In this document: positions 35,020 to 42,984 of the stretch, one piece after another
How the letters are laid out: every line of letters begins with the position of its first letter
Numbering within the stretch: the stretch's first letter is position 1
Assembly (NCBI GenBank): GCA_026416815.1
Contig: JAOAEJ010000055.1
Location: 1-64,000 of the forward strand
Direction: 5' to 3'
DNA length: 64,000 nt
Origin: Clostridia bacterium
Lineage (GTDB): Bacteria; Bacillota; Clostridia; Acetivibrionales; DSM-2933
Position numbers and translations under genes: made by a program
The notes under the pieces: generated by a model
What the model saw: the letters and a program-made list of their open reading frames with translations, nothing else
Databases searched by the model: none
What the model was told of the DNA's origin: nothing

Positions 35020-35622
35020 ATGAATAGAAGGCGTTGGAATGGGGAGAAAACTAGACCCAAAAGACAAGCACGTGATACTATTTTAATTTTATGTGGGGGA
35101 CACACAGAAAAGGTATACTTTGATAATTTTAAAAGTAGAATCGGAAAAATAGTAGTAGAACCTATGTTGGACGCTGATTCACCTAAGAATATGGTCCTAG
35201 CCGCTATAGAGAAAGCGAAATCAAGTAATTACTTGCAAGTATGGTGTGTTTTTGATAAGGACAATTTCAAATGCTTTGATAAGGCAATTCAGCTAGCCGA
35301 TGAAAATAAAATAGGCGTGGCATTTTCAAATCAGGCTTTTGAACTATGGTTTATACTGCATTTTAAGAAGTATGAAGGAGCATTACATAGGGATAAGTAT
35401 AAAAAAGAAATAAATTCCTTACTTAAAAGAAAAGATAGGAATATTTTAGATAAGCCATATAACGAAATATTTGCACTACTAAAAAGTAGGATTGATACTG
35501 CAATATTGCATGCAAAGTTAGGTCATCAGAAGCATATAAGGGATAATGCAGGTAGATGTTCAAATTGGGAGTCTTGTACTACTGTTTATAAGCTTGTTGA
35601 GAATTTGCTAAAATTTGAGTGA
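35020..35622 (+). CDS. RloB/AbiLii-like Toprim-type partner
   Basis: This is a 200-aa protein with a basic N-terminus (MNRRRWNGEKTRPKRQ), ILCGGHTEKVYF (the conserved acidic/Thr-Glu segment of RloB in which the Glu belongs to the Toprim-like active site), VWCVFDKDNF (DxD), and SNQAFELWFILHF, the best-known motif of the RloB family. The C-terminus has HQKHIRDNAGRCSNWESC. It likely acts as the nuclease-type effector for the preceding ATPase. Start: ATG 35020; the longer frame runs inside the previous gene and is not used. It is translationally coupled to the ATPase gene. Confidence 0.85.
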   Translation: MNRRRWNGEKTRPKRQARDTILILCGGHTEKVYFDNFKSRIGKIVVEPMLDADSPKNMVLAAIEKAKSSNYLQVWCVFDKDNFKCFDKAIQLADENKIGVAFSNQAFELWFILHFKKYEGALHRDKYKKEINSLLKRKDRNILDKPYNEIFALLKSRIDTAILHAKLGHQKHIRDNAGRCSNWESCTTVYKLVENLLKFE

Positions 35623-35944
35623 GTTATGAAGTCTCTAAAGCAGTATTTGTAATTTATTCTCATATAGATGGCAAATATTATGTAAATCAATACGTTTTAC
35701 AAGAACAAGTGCGCATAAGTATATTGCCGCTGATTTGACTAGATAAACGAGGGAGGATATGCTTCGCCTCTACCAATCAAATTCTCGGCTACACTGGATA
35801 ATTCCGCAGAGGGTTTTTAATCTGAGGATGTATATAACGGGGACATTTAGTGTGAAGATAAGACCCTAGAAACCTTAGTTTCATCCATCTACTGTGTCTA
35901 AATTTTGTAGTGTTATTCTACTTTGGATACAAAACAACCTAGCC
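35623..35944. other. Spacer after the RloB-like gene
   Basis: No gene or known RNA is seen. The spacer length (about 320 bp) equals that between the TIR-like gene and repeat unit C1, but the two spacers do not look alike. Confidence 0.45.
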
Positions 35945-35954
35945 AAAAAACACC

Positions 35955-35983
35955 TTGCAATTTCCACCCACAATGGATATAAT
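35955..35983 (+). promoter_or_regulatory. Promoter of repeat unit C2
   Basis: TTGCAA (35955-35960), 17-nt spacer, TATAAT (35978-35983), as in copy 1. Confidence 0.75.
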
Positions 35984-35989
35984 TTACTT

Positions 35990-36232
35990 GGGAAAATTAA
36001 AAAGGCCGCCATGTCCTGCAAGTGCTACCAACACTTACAGGCTCATGCAGGTAGTGCGAGTACCTACACGAATAGCACAAGGCTATCACAGCGAACCTTA
36101 TGTTATTATACTTCACCATGTCTATTTTTTCAAGATAACATACTGGGGTGTGCGTGTAGGAATGTTTATTTACATAAACCTGCGCGCGCACCTTTTTAAT
36201 TTTCCCTCTCAAAAAAGTTGAGGGGGAAAATT
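35990..36232 (+). promoter_or_regulatory. Structured 5' leader with switch-like pairing, copy 2
   Basis: The closing helix 35990-36005 / 36191-36206 and the competing anti-Shine-Dalgarno helix 36198-36212 / 36218-36232 are both kept. Helix AGGTA/TACCT replaces AGGTG/CACCT of copy 1, a compensating G-C to A-U change. The first helix has one C-A mismatch. Loop bases differ (for example around 36213-36217), as expected if structure and not sequence is selected. Confidence 0.75.
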
Positions 36233-36236
36233 ATAT

Positions 36237-36563
36237 ATGAACAGCAGCGACCGTTCAAAGAAGTGGGAAGGGCTATCGGGCATAGCCGGGGTCTTGGTTG
36301 AAAGGCGGCTCAACAAGCTGGAAAAGGAGCTGTACTGCACCGAAAGGTACAAGGAGATTTCCGCCAGAGAGCAGAGCCTATACTGCCAACTGGAAGAAGC
36401 CCTTCCCGACCACCTGAAGACTGTATTATCCGACTACAGCGACCTTCTATATACCATACTGAACATACAGGAAGACTACTACTACCAGCACGGCTTCACC
36501 GATGCCTTCGCTCTTACCTTTGGGCTGGAGGATAGGCTGTCGGATGACAGAGTGGAAGCGTAA
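36237..36563 (+). CDS. 108-aa protein of repeat unit C, copy 2
   Basis: Nearly identical to the protein at 17842-18168, with mostly conservative replacements and many silent third-position changes. The reading frame is therefore under protein-level selection and is not a chance ORF. It is helical and acidic, without signal peptide or membrane segments. Again GAGGGGG, 10 nt from the ATG, is held in a hairpin. Function unknown. Both copies directly follow a candidate anti-phage gene (TIR-like, RloB-like), which hints at a link with defence islands. Confidence 0.75.
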   Translation: MNSSDRSKKWEGLSGIAGVLVERRLNKLEKELYCTERYKEISAREQSLYCQLEEALPDHLKTVLSDYSDLLYTILNIQEDYYYQHGFTDAFALTFGLEDRLSDDRVEA

Positions 36564-36565
36564 TC

Positions 36566-36597
36566 AAAGCCTATTGGGATTGCCCAGGGGCTTTTTT
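36566..36597 (+). terminator. Terminator of repeat unit C2
   Basis: AAAGCCTATTGGG ... CCCAGGGGCTTTTTT forms a stem-loop with U-tract after the stop codon. Confidence 0.75.
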
Positions 36598-36605
36598 GCA
36601 ATCCA

Positions 36606-36633
36606 TTGACAAATATATAGTGAGTTTTATAAA
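36606..36633 (+). promoter_or_regulatory. Probable promoter toward leuC
   Basis: TTGACA (36606-36611), 16-nt spacer, TATAAA (36628-36633). It would give a leader of about 220 nt before leuC. TTGACA is also the last part of repeat unit C2. Confidence 0.5.
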
Positions 36634-36727
36634 AGAACATGAACATCTGAGAATTATAGGGAGAAAAAGCCGAAAAGAATTGTGTTATCTAATACTTAAT
36701 TATATAATTATCTATAATTGAATTTGA

Positions 36728-36792
36728 AAATTCCTTGATTAGATTATATAATGTAAAGCATATATAATCTAATCAAGGAATTTAAGTTTTTT
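36728..36792 (+). terminator. Strong hairpin in the leuC leader (possible attenuator)
   Basis: AAATTCCTTGATTAGATT (from 36728) and its complement (to 36783) form a perfect 23-bp stem with a 10-nt loop, followed by AAGTTTTTT. It sits between the promoter at 36606 and leuC at 36861. No T-box sequence or Leu-rich leader peptide is seen. Confidence 0.6.
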
Positions 36793-36860
36793 ATTACTAT
36801 TCTTTACGTAATCACCGCAAATTATACGATTTGCGATAAAAAAAATATAAGGAGAAGAAA

Positions 36861-38147
36861 ATGGGTAAAACAATAGCTGAGAAAATATTTGACGCACACA
36901 GAGTAAACATGCCGTTTCCTGATACGCATGTTTTGAAATTGGATAGGGTTTTCTGTCATGAAATCACCACACCGATTGCAATCACAGACCTTATGGCAAG
37001 GGGAATGGACAGAGTATTTGACCCTACAAAAATAAAGGCTGTTATAGACCACGTAACACCTGCAAAGGATTCAAAAACTGCCGAGCAGGGTAAGATACTG
37101 CGTGATTGGGCTAAAAGGCATGGTATCAAAGACTTTTTTGACATCGGAAGAAACGGTGTTTGTCACGCGATATTCCCTGAAAAAGGATTCGTAAGACCAG
37201 GTTACACAGTTATCATGGGTGACTCACACACATGTACTCATGGAGCATTTGGAGCTTTTGCTGCAGGTGTAGGAACTACTGACCTTGAAGTAGGTATACT
37301 GAAGGGTGTATGTGCATTCCACTTCCCAAAAACAATAAAATTCGTACTCAACGGTTCATTAAAACCGGGCGTTTACGCAAAAGACCTGATACTCTTCATC
37401 ATTAAAGAGCTCACTGTAAACGGTGCAACAAACATGGTAATAGAGTTTACAGGACCGGTTATCGACGCAATGTCAATGGAATCACGTATGACACTGTGCA
37501 ACATGGCAATAGAAGCCGGTGGTACTTGCGGAGTATGCTACCCTGATATGACAACAGTTGAATACCTATGGGAATTCATTAAAGACGAATTCAGCTCAAA
37601 AGAAGAAGCATTGAAAGAATACTCAAAATGGGTTTCCGATGCTGATGCTTCCTATGAAAAAGTATATGAATATGACGTTTCCAATTTAGAACCAATGGTT
37701 ACTTTCGGTTTCAAGCCTGACCAAGTAAAATCAGTGAATGAAATGACCGGTACAAAAGTTGATCAGATTTATATAGGTAGCTGTACAAATGGCCGTATAG
37801 AAGATTTAAGGATTGCTGCAAGTATCCTTAAGGGTAAAAAAATAAGCGATGATGTGCGTGCAATTGTAAGCCCTGCAACTCCGGATATTTATTCATTGGC
37901 CTTAAAAGAAGGATTAATTGAGATTTTCCAGAATGCCGGTTTCTGTGTTACAAACCCAACCTGCGGAGCTTGTCTCGGTATGAGCAACGGGGTTCTTGCT
38001 GATGGTGAAGCCTGTGCTGCTACAACAAACCGTAACTTTAACGGCAGAATGGGTAAGGGCGGTACAGTTCATCTCATGAGTCCTGCAACTGCTGCAGCTT
38101 CAGCGATTGAAGGGAAAATAACAAACTCACCATTATATAAAGCGTAA
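36861..38147 (+). CDS. leuC: 3-isopropylmalate dehydratase large subunit
   Basis: This is a 428-aa protein, the shorter clostridial/archaeal LeuC type. It has the aconitase-family hallmarks VMGDSHTCTHGAFGAFAAGV, IGSCTNGRIEDL and NPTCGACLGMSNGVLADGE (the cysteines ligating the 4Fe-4S cluster), NRNFNGRMG and a C-terminal SPATAAASAIEG. With LeuD it isomerises 2-isopropylmalate to 3-isopropylmalate in leucine synthesis. The short type can also include homoaconitase-like enzymes, so a broader substrate range is possible. AAGGAGAAG precedes the ATG. leuD follows 15 nt later; leuA and leuB are not in the window. Confidence 0.95.
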   Translation: MGKTIAEKIFDAHRVNMPFPDTHVLKLDRVFCHEITTPIAITDLMARGMDRVFDPTKIKAVIDHVTPAKDSKTAEQGKILRDWAKRHGIKDFFDIGRNGVCHAIFPEKGFVRPGYTVIMGDSHTCTHGAFGAFAAGVGTTDLEVGILKGVCAFHFPKTIKFVLNGSLKPGVYAKDLILFIIKELTVNGATNMVIEFTGPVIDAMSMESRMTLCNMAIEAGGTCGVCYPDMTTVEYLWEFIKDEFSSKEEALKEYSKWVSDADASYEKVYEYDVSNLEPMVTFGFKPDQVKSVNEMTGTKVDQIYIGSCTNGRIEDLRIAASILKGKKISDDVRAIVSPATPDIYSLALKEGLIEIFQNAGFCVTNPTCGACLGMSNGVLADGEACAATTNRNFNGRMGKGGTVHLMSPATAAASAIEGKITNSPLYKA

Positions 38148-38162
38148 GTAGTGGAGGAAAAC

Positions 38163-38687
38163 ATGAAAAATTTTAGCGGAAAAGTTTTATTTTTAGATAG
38201 AAGTGATATCAATACCGATGAAATCATTCCAGCAAGGTATCTTACTGAAATTACTAAAGAGGCATTAAAGCCCTACCTGTTGGAGGACTTGACTCTTCCA
38301 GGTTTCAATGTCAAAGAAGATATTAACGACAAAGCTGTGATTGTAACAAAAGCAAATTTCGGCTGCGGTTCTTCCAGAGAGCATGCTCCATGGGCATTGG
38401 AAGTAAACGGAATTAACGTAGTTATTGCAGAAAACTTTGCAAGAATATTCAGACAGAATATGTACAATTGCGGTATGTTCGCAATAGAATTACCAAAAGA
38501 AAAGATTGAGTATCTTTTCGAGAACTACGCAGGTAAAGAAACTACAATAACAATTGATGTTGACAAAGATAAGATTATTGTAACTTCAGCAGATAAATCT
38601 GAAGAAATCGATTTCAAAGTCGGTGAATTTGACAAGACACTTGTTAAAGAAGGCGGCTGGGTTGGTTACGCTGATAAAAACTATTAA
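38163..38687 (+). CDS. leuD: 3-isopropylmalate dehydratase small subunit
   Basis: This is a 174-aa swivel-domain subunit. It carries LDRSDINTDEIIPARYL at the start and NFGCGSSREHAPWAL, the substrate-binding signature of the small subunit, then ENFARIFRQNMYNCGM. It joins LeuC to form the active heterodimer. The length fits the short LeuD of the clostridial/archaeal type. Start ATG 38163 follows GTGGAGG by 6 nt; an in-frame GTG at 38151 overlaps that site. An intrinsic terminator follows the gene. Confidence 0.95.
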   Translation: MKNFSGKVLFLDRSDINTDEIIPARYLTEITKEALKPYLLEDLTLPGFNVKEDINDKAVIVTKANFGCGSSREHAPWALEVNGINVVIAENFARIFRQNMYNCGMFAIELPKEKIEYLFENYAGKETTITIDVDKDKIIVTSADKSEEIDFKVGEFDKTLVKEGGWVGYADKNY

Positions 38688-38719
38688 TTTGTAAGCATAT
38701 TGTCTATATATTATACCTT

Positions 38720-38754
38720 AAAGGCCTGTAGAACCATTGGTTTTGCAGGTCTTT
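38720..38754 (+). terminator. leuCD terminator
   Basis: AAAGGCCTGTAGAACC pairs with GGTTTTGCAGGTCTTT (with three wobbles) and is followed by ATATTTTA. Confidence 0.75.
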
Positions 38755-38805
38755 ATATTTTAGTCTTAATGCAATGATGCGGTATCATATTTCTAGCAGC
38801 AAGGC

Positions 38806-38872
38806 ACAATAATCAAGGAAGTGCACTTTTAACATTAAAATGAATAGAAATTTAAAATGTTAAAAAGGACTA
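38806..38872 (+). repeat. Hairpin element E, copy 2
   Basis: GGAAGTGCACTTTTAACATT ... AATGTTAAAAAGGACTA is related to 18242-18306 (shared GGAAGTGCA, TTTTAACA, TAGAAATTT and AATGTTAAAAAG). It lies 90 bp before the next gene. Confidence 0.6.
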
Positions 38873-38962
38873 AGTAGAAGAGTAAATCTTCAAAGAGGGA
38901 TATTTTTTGGAACTAATTTTAGGAGTTATAGTCTAACAATAAAAAATATTCGGAGGAGCTCT

Positions 38963-39913
38963 ATGAGAAAGATAAAAACTTTACTAATAATATCGTTCAT
39001 AATCATAGGTGCCTTACTAGGGGCATGTACGAATGGTAAGGTCATTATGTTTAAACAAAAAGTTCTGGATGATGTATTGACCGACAACGTTCGGGGATTT
39101 AATTTCCCTTTGCTTCTGGAGCATGTCAGAAGGGAGGCCATGTACTTCCTGAAAACCTTACAGCGTATCAACAACGGAAGTGAACGGCCCATCGATGATG
39201 ATATTGTTGAAGAAAACATATTCTTTTTACAGATTATGGGCGAACACGCAAAGTTTGTTGCACACCTTCTCGACCCTACAGAGAAGGGACTTATCAGGCA
39301 AGCGAGTGCCTTCGGACAGGAGTTTGATGTTCTGTCAAGCCAGGCAAGGAATCTTCATTTTGAACCAATATAGAGCGATATACTACGTACTCAACTAACA
39401 GTAGCTAAAGGCTCGGCCCTGCAACTGAGGTCCTTTAAGGAGCGGGCAACAAAGCTGGTACAAATGTCCCAGATTCGCAGTATCATTGATCCTCGCCTTG
39501 CCTCACATATTACCAGGGAGACGGAAAAATTTCTGTCCATCATTGACAGGCTCGAACAAAGGTTGAACAACGAAGCAAAAGGGAACCACCCGCAAGATAG
39601 TGTAGTCGTGAGTCCTATCCCGGTTACCAGCGGACAACAGGTTACAGTACGGTACAACGGCTTGTTGCCCAACAATGGTGCAGGCTCTGTATATATGCAT
39701 GCCGGCTATGGGGATAACCAAAATAAGTGGGATAATATCTCCGACATAAAGATGAACCCCACTGGTGAGGGATGGGAGAAAACCTTTGAAGTAAAGGGCC
39801 TTTCAAGACTTGATTTCTGTTTTAAAGATGATACAAACAATTGGGACTCCAATAACGGCAGAAACTGGAGCTATGAAATCAAGAGCAGAGAACAGTCGGA
39901 GTTTTTGCAGTAA
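38963..39913 (+). pseudogene. Lipoprotein with DUF2935-like and CBM25-like domains, broken by in-frame TAG
   Basis: The frame encodes a lipoprotein signal (MRKIKTLLIISF ... LLGAC, Cys22), a helical DUF2935-like domain (LEHVRREAMYFLKTL, ENIFFLQIMGEHAKFVAHLL), then a TAG at 39371-39373 (codon 137), after which the same frame continues without any shift through more helices and a starch-binding-like CBM25 domain (VSPIPVTSGQQVTVRYNG, YGDNQNKWDNI, NWDSNNGRNWSYEI). Total length would be about 316 codons. A single point change (for example CAG or TGG to TAG) explains it; a sequencing error, a real nonsense mutation or read-through are all possible. The downstream part could restart at ATG 39464, but no ribosome site is seen there. 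The upstream ribosome site is CGGAGGAG. Confidence 0.75.
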
Positions 39914-40032
39914 GGTTATAGATTTTGATATAGAGCTGCAGTTGGGCTGATTTTATGGGCTTTGGTTGTTTTAAGTTAGGAAAGCCATGCCACTTTTGGT
40001 ATGGTACCATAAAATATACTTGAAATTTAAAT

Positions 40033-40075
40033 AAATGCACACCCTCTTTTAACTTTCAACAGCGGGTGTGCATTT
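40033..40075. terminator. Intrinsic terminator between convergent genes
   Basis: AAATGCACACCC (40033-40044) pairs perfectly with GGGTGTGCATTT (40064-40075). Confidence 0.8.
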
Positions 40076-40112
40076 ACTCTAACAGAGTTGCTCCGGACTT
40101 TTTTAAAAGGAA

Positions 40113-40379
40113 TTAATTCTTATTAATCCGACTTTTAACTTTAGACCAATTTTTCAAAAGTAGTACGGGTAAAACTAAGACAATCGGTATTGTAGTTAAA
40201 TAGGGGAAATAAGGCATTAAGCTGTAGATTAAGGCTATAAAGGAATTAACTCCTGTCGCCGGTTCTACTCCATTTATCATTTGAATAAATACATAAATTG
40301 CACCTAAAACAACGATCACCGCAAATGGGGATAGGGTAATCAGTATTAGAAGTAAGAACTTTTTGAATATATTATTCAC
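40113..40379 (-). CDS. Small membrane protein at the end of the MFS operon
   Basis: This is an 88-aa protein with two or three hydrophobic segments (about 8-32, 48-66 and 66-76) and a basic tail. It overlaps the end of the MFS gene by 8 nt, so it is translated with it. No family is recognised. It may be an accessory subunit of the transporter or an unrelated membrane peptide. Confidence 0.65.
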   Translation of the reverse strand: MNNIFKKFLLLILITLSPFAVIVVLGAIYVFIQMINGVEPATGVNSFIALIYSLMPYFPYLTTIPIVLVLPVLLLKNWSKVKSRINKN

Positions 40380-41607
40380 TCACCTTCACCTCTTTTGGAG
40401 TTATTTCATCAAATGGTCTTGTTATTGAGTAACATAATAGTCCCACAAAAAGCATTAGTATTCCGGCACAAATCATCCAATTGCTAACACCGATTATTTC
40501 AGATACAGGCCCTGCGATAAACATGCCAATAGGGGCCGCGAAACTCATAACGCTGGTTACAAGTGATATAACTTTGCCTAAGTTTTCCTGTGGTATTGTT
40601 TTTTGAATGTAGGCGGTATAAGGTATATTGAAGCACATTCCGGTTGTACCCATAATGAATACAACTACACAGAACAGCCAAAATGCATTTGAAGGGAGCA
40701 GGCCACCAACTAATGAACAAATACCAAGTGATAAAACACTGAGGGAAATCATCAAAAATTGCTTTTTAGCTCCTCCCGTGACACCTATGATTAATGCAGC
40801 TATTAGCATTCCGCTTGAAAATAGAGTTTGAACAATTCCGTTGTGCCATGCAGTACCATTAAAATATTGTTTAACCATTAAGGGGAGAAGTGTTCCAAGT
40901 GGTACAAATACTATGGTTGAAATAAGCACGGGGATGGATACTCTCAGCAATGCACTATTTGCCTTAATGGCATTAATACCCTGCTTCATATCTTCAATAA
41001 CTTTTAATTTACCCATTGTATTCATTGTGCGTTTTGTAATTTTTATGAAAGAAAGTGTCAATACCGCTAAAGTCGCTCCAACAATATCTACAAACATAAC
41101 ATATTTCAGTGTTGTTATGCTCATTAAAAAGGCTCCCAGCATTGGACCTGCCATAGAACAAGCAGATATGACCATTTGTCCCAATCCGCCTGCCTTGGTA
41201 AGCTCACTTTCGGGAACAAGCTGCGGTATTACCGCCTGCAATGCAGGCTTATGAAAGGTTTCTCCTAAGGCCCTGATAAATAGAATAGCATATATAAATA
41301 TCATGGAAGGTTTGCCGAAAAAGAACGATACACCAAGTATCAAGCTCGAAATTGCAACTGTACTGTCGGCAATAATCATGATCTTTTTGCGATTGTATCT
41401 GTCAATCCAAACTCCTGCAAATGGACCTATGACAGCCTGTGGCAGCAGGCCGACAACGCTTGCAATTGTAAGTGCAATTGCCGAACCAGTTTGTAAGGTA
41501 ATCCACCAAATAATTGCAAACTGAACGGCACTTGAGCTTAAAAGTGAAAATGCCTGACCTATATAAATTGTAAAAAACGACTTCTTCCAATTTTTTATAG
41601 TATTCAT
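40372..41607 (-). CDS. MFS efflux transporter (MefA/macrolide-efflux-like)
   Basis: This is a 411-aa membrane protein with about 12 helices. The first helix FFTIYIGQAFSLLSSSAVQF and the loop motif GVWIDRYNRKKIMIIADS (between helices 2 and 3) are the usual signature of the MFS_3/macrolide-efflux group. It should export a small hydrophobic compound by proton antiport. It lies 6 nt downstream of a glycosyltransferase gene in the same operon, under a divergent TetR regulator. This suggests that the exported substrate is glycosylated first or that both confer resistance to the same compound. Confidence 0.85.
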   Translation of the reverse strand: MNTIKNWKKSFFTIYIGQAFSLLSSSAVQFAIIWWITLQTGSAIALTIASVVGLLPQAVIGPFAGVWIDRYNRKKIMIIADSTVAISSLILGVSFFFGKPSMIFIYAILFIRALGETFHKPALQAVIPQLVPESELTKAGGLGQMVISACSMAGPMLGAFLMSITTLKYVMFVDIVGATLAVLTLSFIKITKRTMNTMGKLKVIEDMKQGINAIKANSALLRVSIPVLISTIVFVPLGTLLPLMVKQYFNGTAWHNGIVQTLFSSGMLIAALIIGVTGGAKKQFLMISLSVLSLGICSLVGGLLPSNAFWLFCVVVFIMGTTGMCFNIPYTAYIQKTIPQENLGKVISLVTSVMSFAAPIGMFIAGPVSEIIGVSNWMICAGILMLFVGLLCYSITRPFDEITPKEVKVSE

Positions 41608-41613
41608 ATAAGC

Positions 41614-42861
41614 CTACCTTCCAAGACAGCCTACGATTATTTTGGCACAGTTCCTTGCTCCGTTTTCTGTAGCTATATTTTTTGCAAGAGCCTTCGCATT
41701 GAAAACAATTTTATCTTGAAGTGCAAATTTAATCGCTTCAGCCAGGTTACCAGATGTAAGCTTCTTTTTGGGAATAGGCTTTGAACCAACACCTAAGTCA
41801 TAAGACCTGTGAGCCCAAGCAAATTGATCATTGGAAAAAGGAATGATAATACTTGGCACGCCTGCTTTGAAGCCAGCCGCCGTCGTACCTGCACCTCCGT
41901 GATGACATACTGCGGAAACTCTCTCAAACAACCATGAATGAGGTATACTGTCAATGGACAATACATTTTCAGGAAGATTTGAAATTTCACCCATACCGCA
42001 TATTATACCCCGCTTACCGCTTTTATCTAGAGCATCTACTACCAGTTTTGACATTTCATCCTTCTGATCAGCGTGAAAAACACTGCCAAAACCTATATAA
42101 ACAGGCTTTTCACCGGAATTTAAGAAATCCGACAACTCTTTTGAAGGAGTATAATCCGCTGCTTCTTCTACAAACCAATACCCGCTTTGGTGAATGTTTT
42201 CATTCCAGTCACCGGGCCTTTTGAACACATAATTACTGCACGAAACAACAACAGGGTGATTCCTGTCTGTGTGGCGCTCAAAGGGGCAGCCAAAGTTATC
42301 CGGAGCTTTGCCGAACTGCTCCTTCCAAAAGCCTTTGACAGAGTCCTTGGAGGCAAGCCACAGCATACCTTGAAGCATGGAGTAACTGAAAGCATTGATT
42401 AACGGGTTTGGCTTTGCCCTTCCATATAAAATAACCGAGGTCTGTTCTTTTGTCTTATGCATTGGAAATGGGGTTGCCAAAACAGAAGGTATACCAAACT
42501 TTTGTGCGGCGTAATAACCTATCGTGCAGCCGGGGTGGTATATGATTAGCTCACTGCCTTCGCAAGCAGAATAAAATTCATGCACCATATAAATGCCGTA
42601 CTTTTTCATCTTATTAAAGGTCAATAGCATTTTTAAAGGGTTGTCGGCTGATTGTGCTTCTTTAAGCATCTTTGGGTCAACATTAAGAGATTCCAAATCA
42701 GCCTGTATCGGGTAAAAATCTATACCATAGCTGCGAATGAAGCTTTCGAAGCTTCTGCTTCCTGTAATACGTACATCTTTTCCTAATTTTTTTAGTTCTA
42801 TTGCAAGAGCAATGTAGGGCTGAAAATCACCACGAGAACCTGCACAAAGTATTGTAATCAT
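41614..42861 (-). CDS. GT1-family glycosyltransferase
   Basis: This is a 415-aa protein of the UDP-glycosyltransferase (GT-B) superfamily: N-terminal ILCAGSRGDFQPYIALAIEL, then GFGSVFHADQKDEM and the donor-binding segment SWLFERVSAVCHHGGAGTTA followed by GVPSIIIPFSNDQF, as in sterol and macrolide glycosyltransferases. It transfers a sugar to a hydrophobic acceptor such as a macrolide, sterol-like compound or glycolipid. The ATG at 42861 follows AGAGGAG; the upstream reading to 42888 overlaps that site. It is the first gene of a three-gene operon with an exporter, transcribed from the strong promoter at 42912-42940. Confidence 0.85.
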   Translation of the reverse strand: MITILCAGSRGDFQPYIALAIELKKLGKDVRITGSRSFESFIRSYGIDFYPIQADLESLNVDPKMLKEAQSADNPLKMLLTFNKMKKYGIYMVHEFYSACEGSELIIYHPGCTIGYYAAQKFGIPSVLATPFPMHKTKEQTSVILYGRAKPNPLINAFSYSMLQGMLWLASKDSVKGFWKEQFGKAPDNFGCPFERHTDRNHPVVVSCSNYVFKRPGDWNENIHQSGYWFVEEAADYTPSKELSDFLNSGEKPVYIGFGSVFHADQKDEMSKLVVDALDKSGKRGIICGMGEISNLPENVLSIDSIPHSWLFERVSAVCHHGGAGTTAAGFKAGVPSIIIPFSNDQFAWAHRSYDLGVGSKPIPKKKLTSGNLAEAIKFALQDKIVFNAKALAKNIATENGARNCAKIIVGCLGR

Positions 42862-42886
42862 ATTAGGTATTCTCCTCTCTTGAATC

Positions 42887-42967
42887 ATCCGACAGCGTGT
42901 TGTATAGTGATATTATAGTGAAGCTTAGAATAACCATCAACCAACAATGTTATGATGAGTGTCGGAT
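42887..42967. promoter_or_regulatory. Paired inverted sequence, possible TetR operator
   Basis: ATCCGACA (42887-42894) and TGTCGGAT (42960-42967) are perfect inverted 8-mers flanking the divergent promoters. The wide spacing (65 bp) is unusual for a single TetR site, so these may be two half-sites or a loop; tentative. Confidence 0.4.
42912..42940 (-). promoter_or_regulatory. Promoter of the glycosyltransferase operon
   Basis: On the minus strand: TTGATG (42940-42935), 17-nt spacer, TATAAT (42917-42912), a near-consensus sigma-A promoter. Confidence 0.8.
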
Positions 42968-42984
42968 TTTAAGGAGATGAAGAA

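Larger units (their letters stand above)
35945..36615 (+). repeat. Repeat unit C, copy 2
   Basis: This is the second copy of the promoter-leader-gene-terminator unit at 17550-18217. The flanks are unrelated, so the unit has clear ends, but I see no terminal repeats or transposase. Confidence 0.9.

Noticed and set aside
35894..36221. ORFs of 88-101 codons upstream of the 108-aa gene (and the counterparts at 17616-17957)
   Set aside because: They cover the structured leader in other frames, and copy-to-copy changes preserve pairing and not the reading frames.
36606..36860. T-box riboswitch before leuC
   Set aside because: The conserved T-box sequence and the multi-stem leader are not present.
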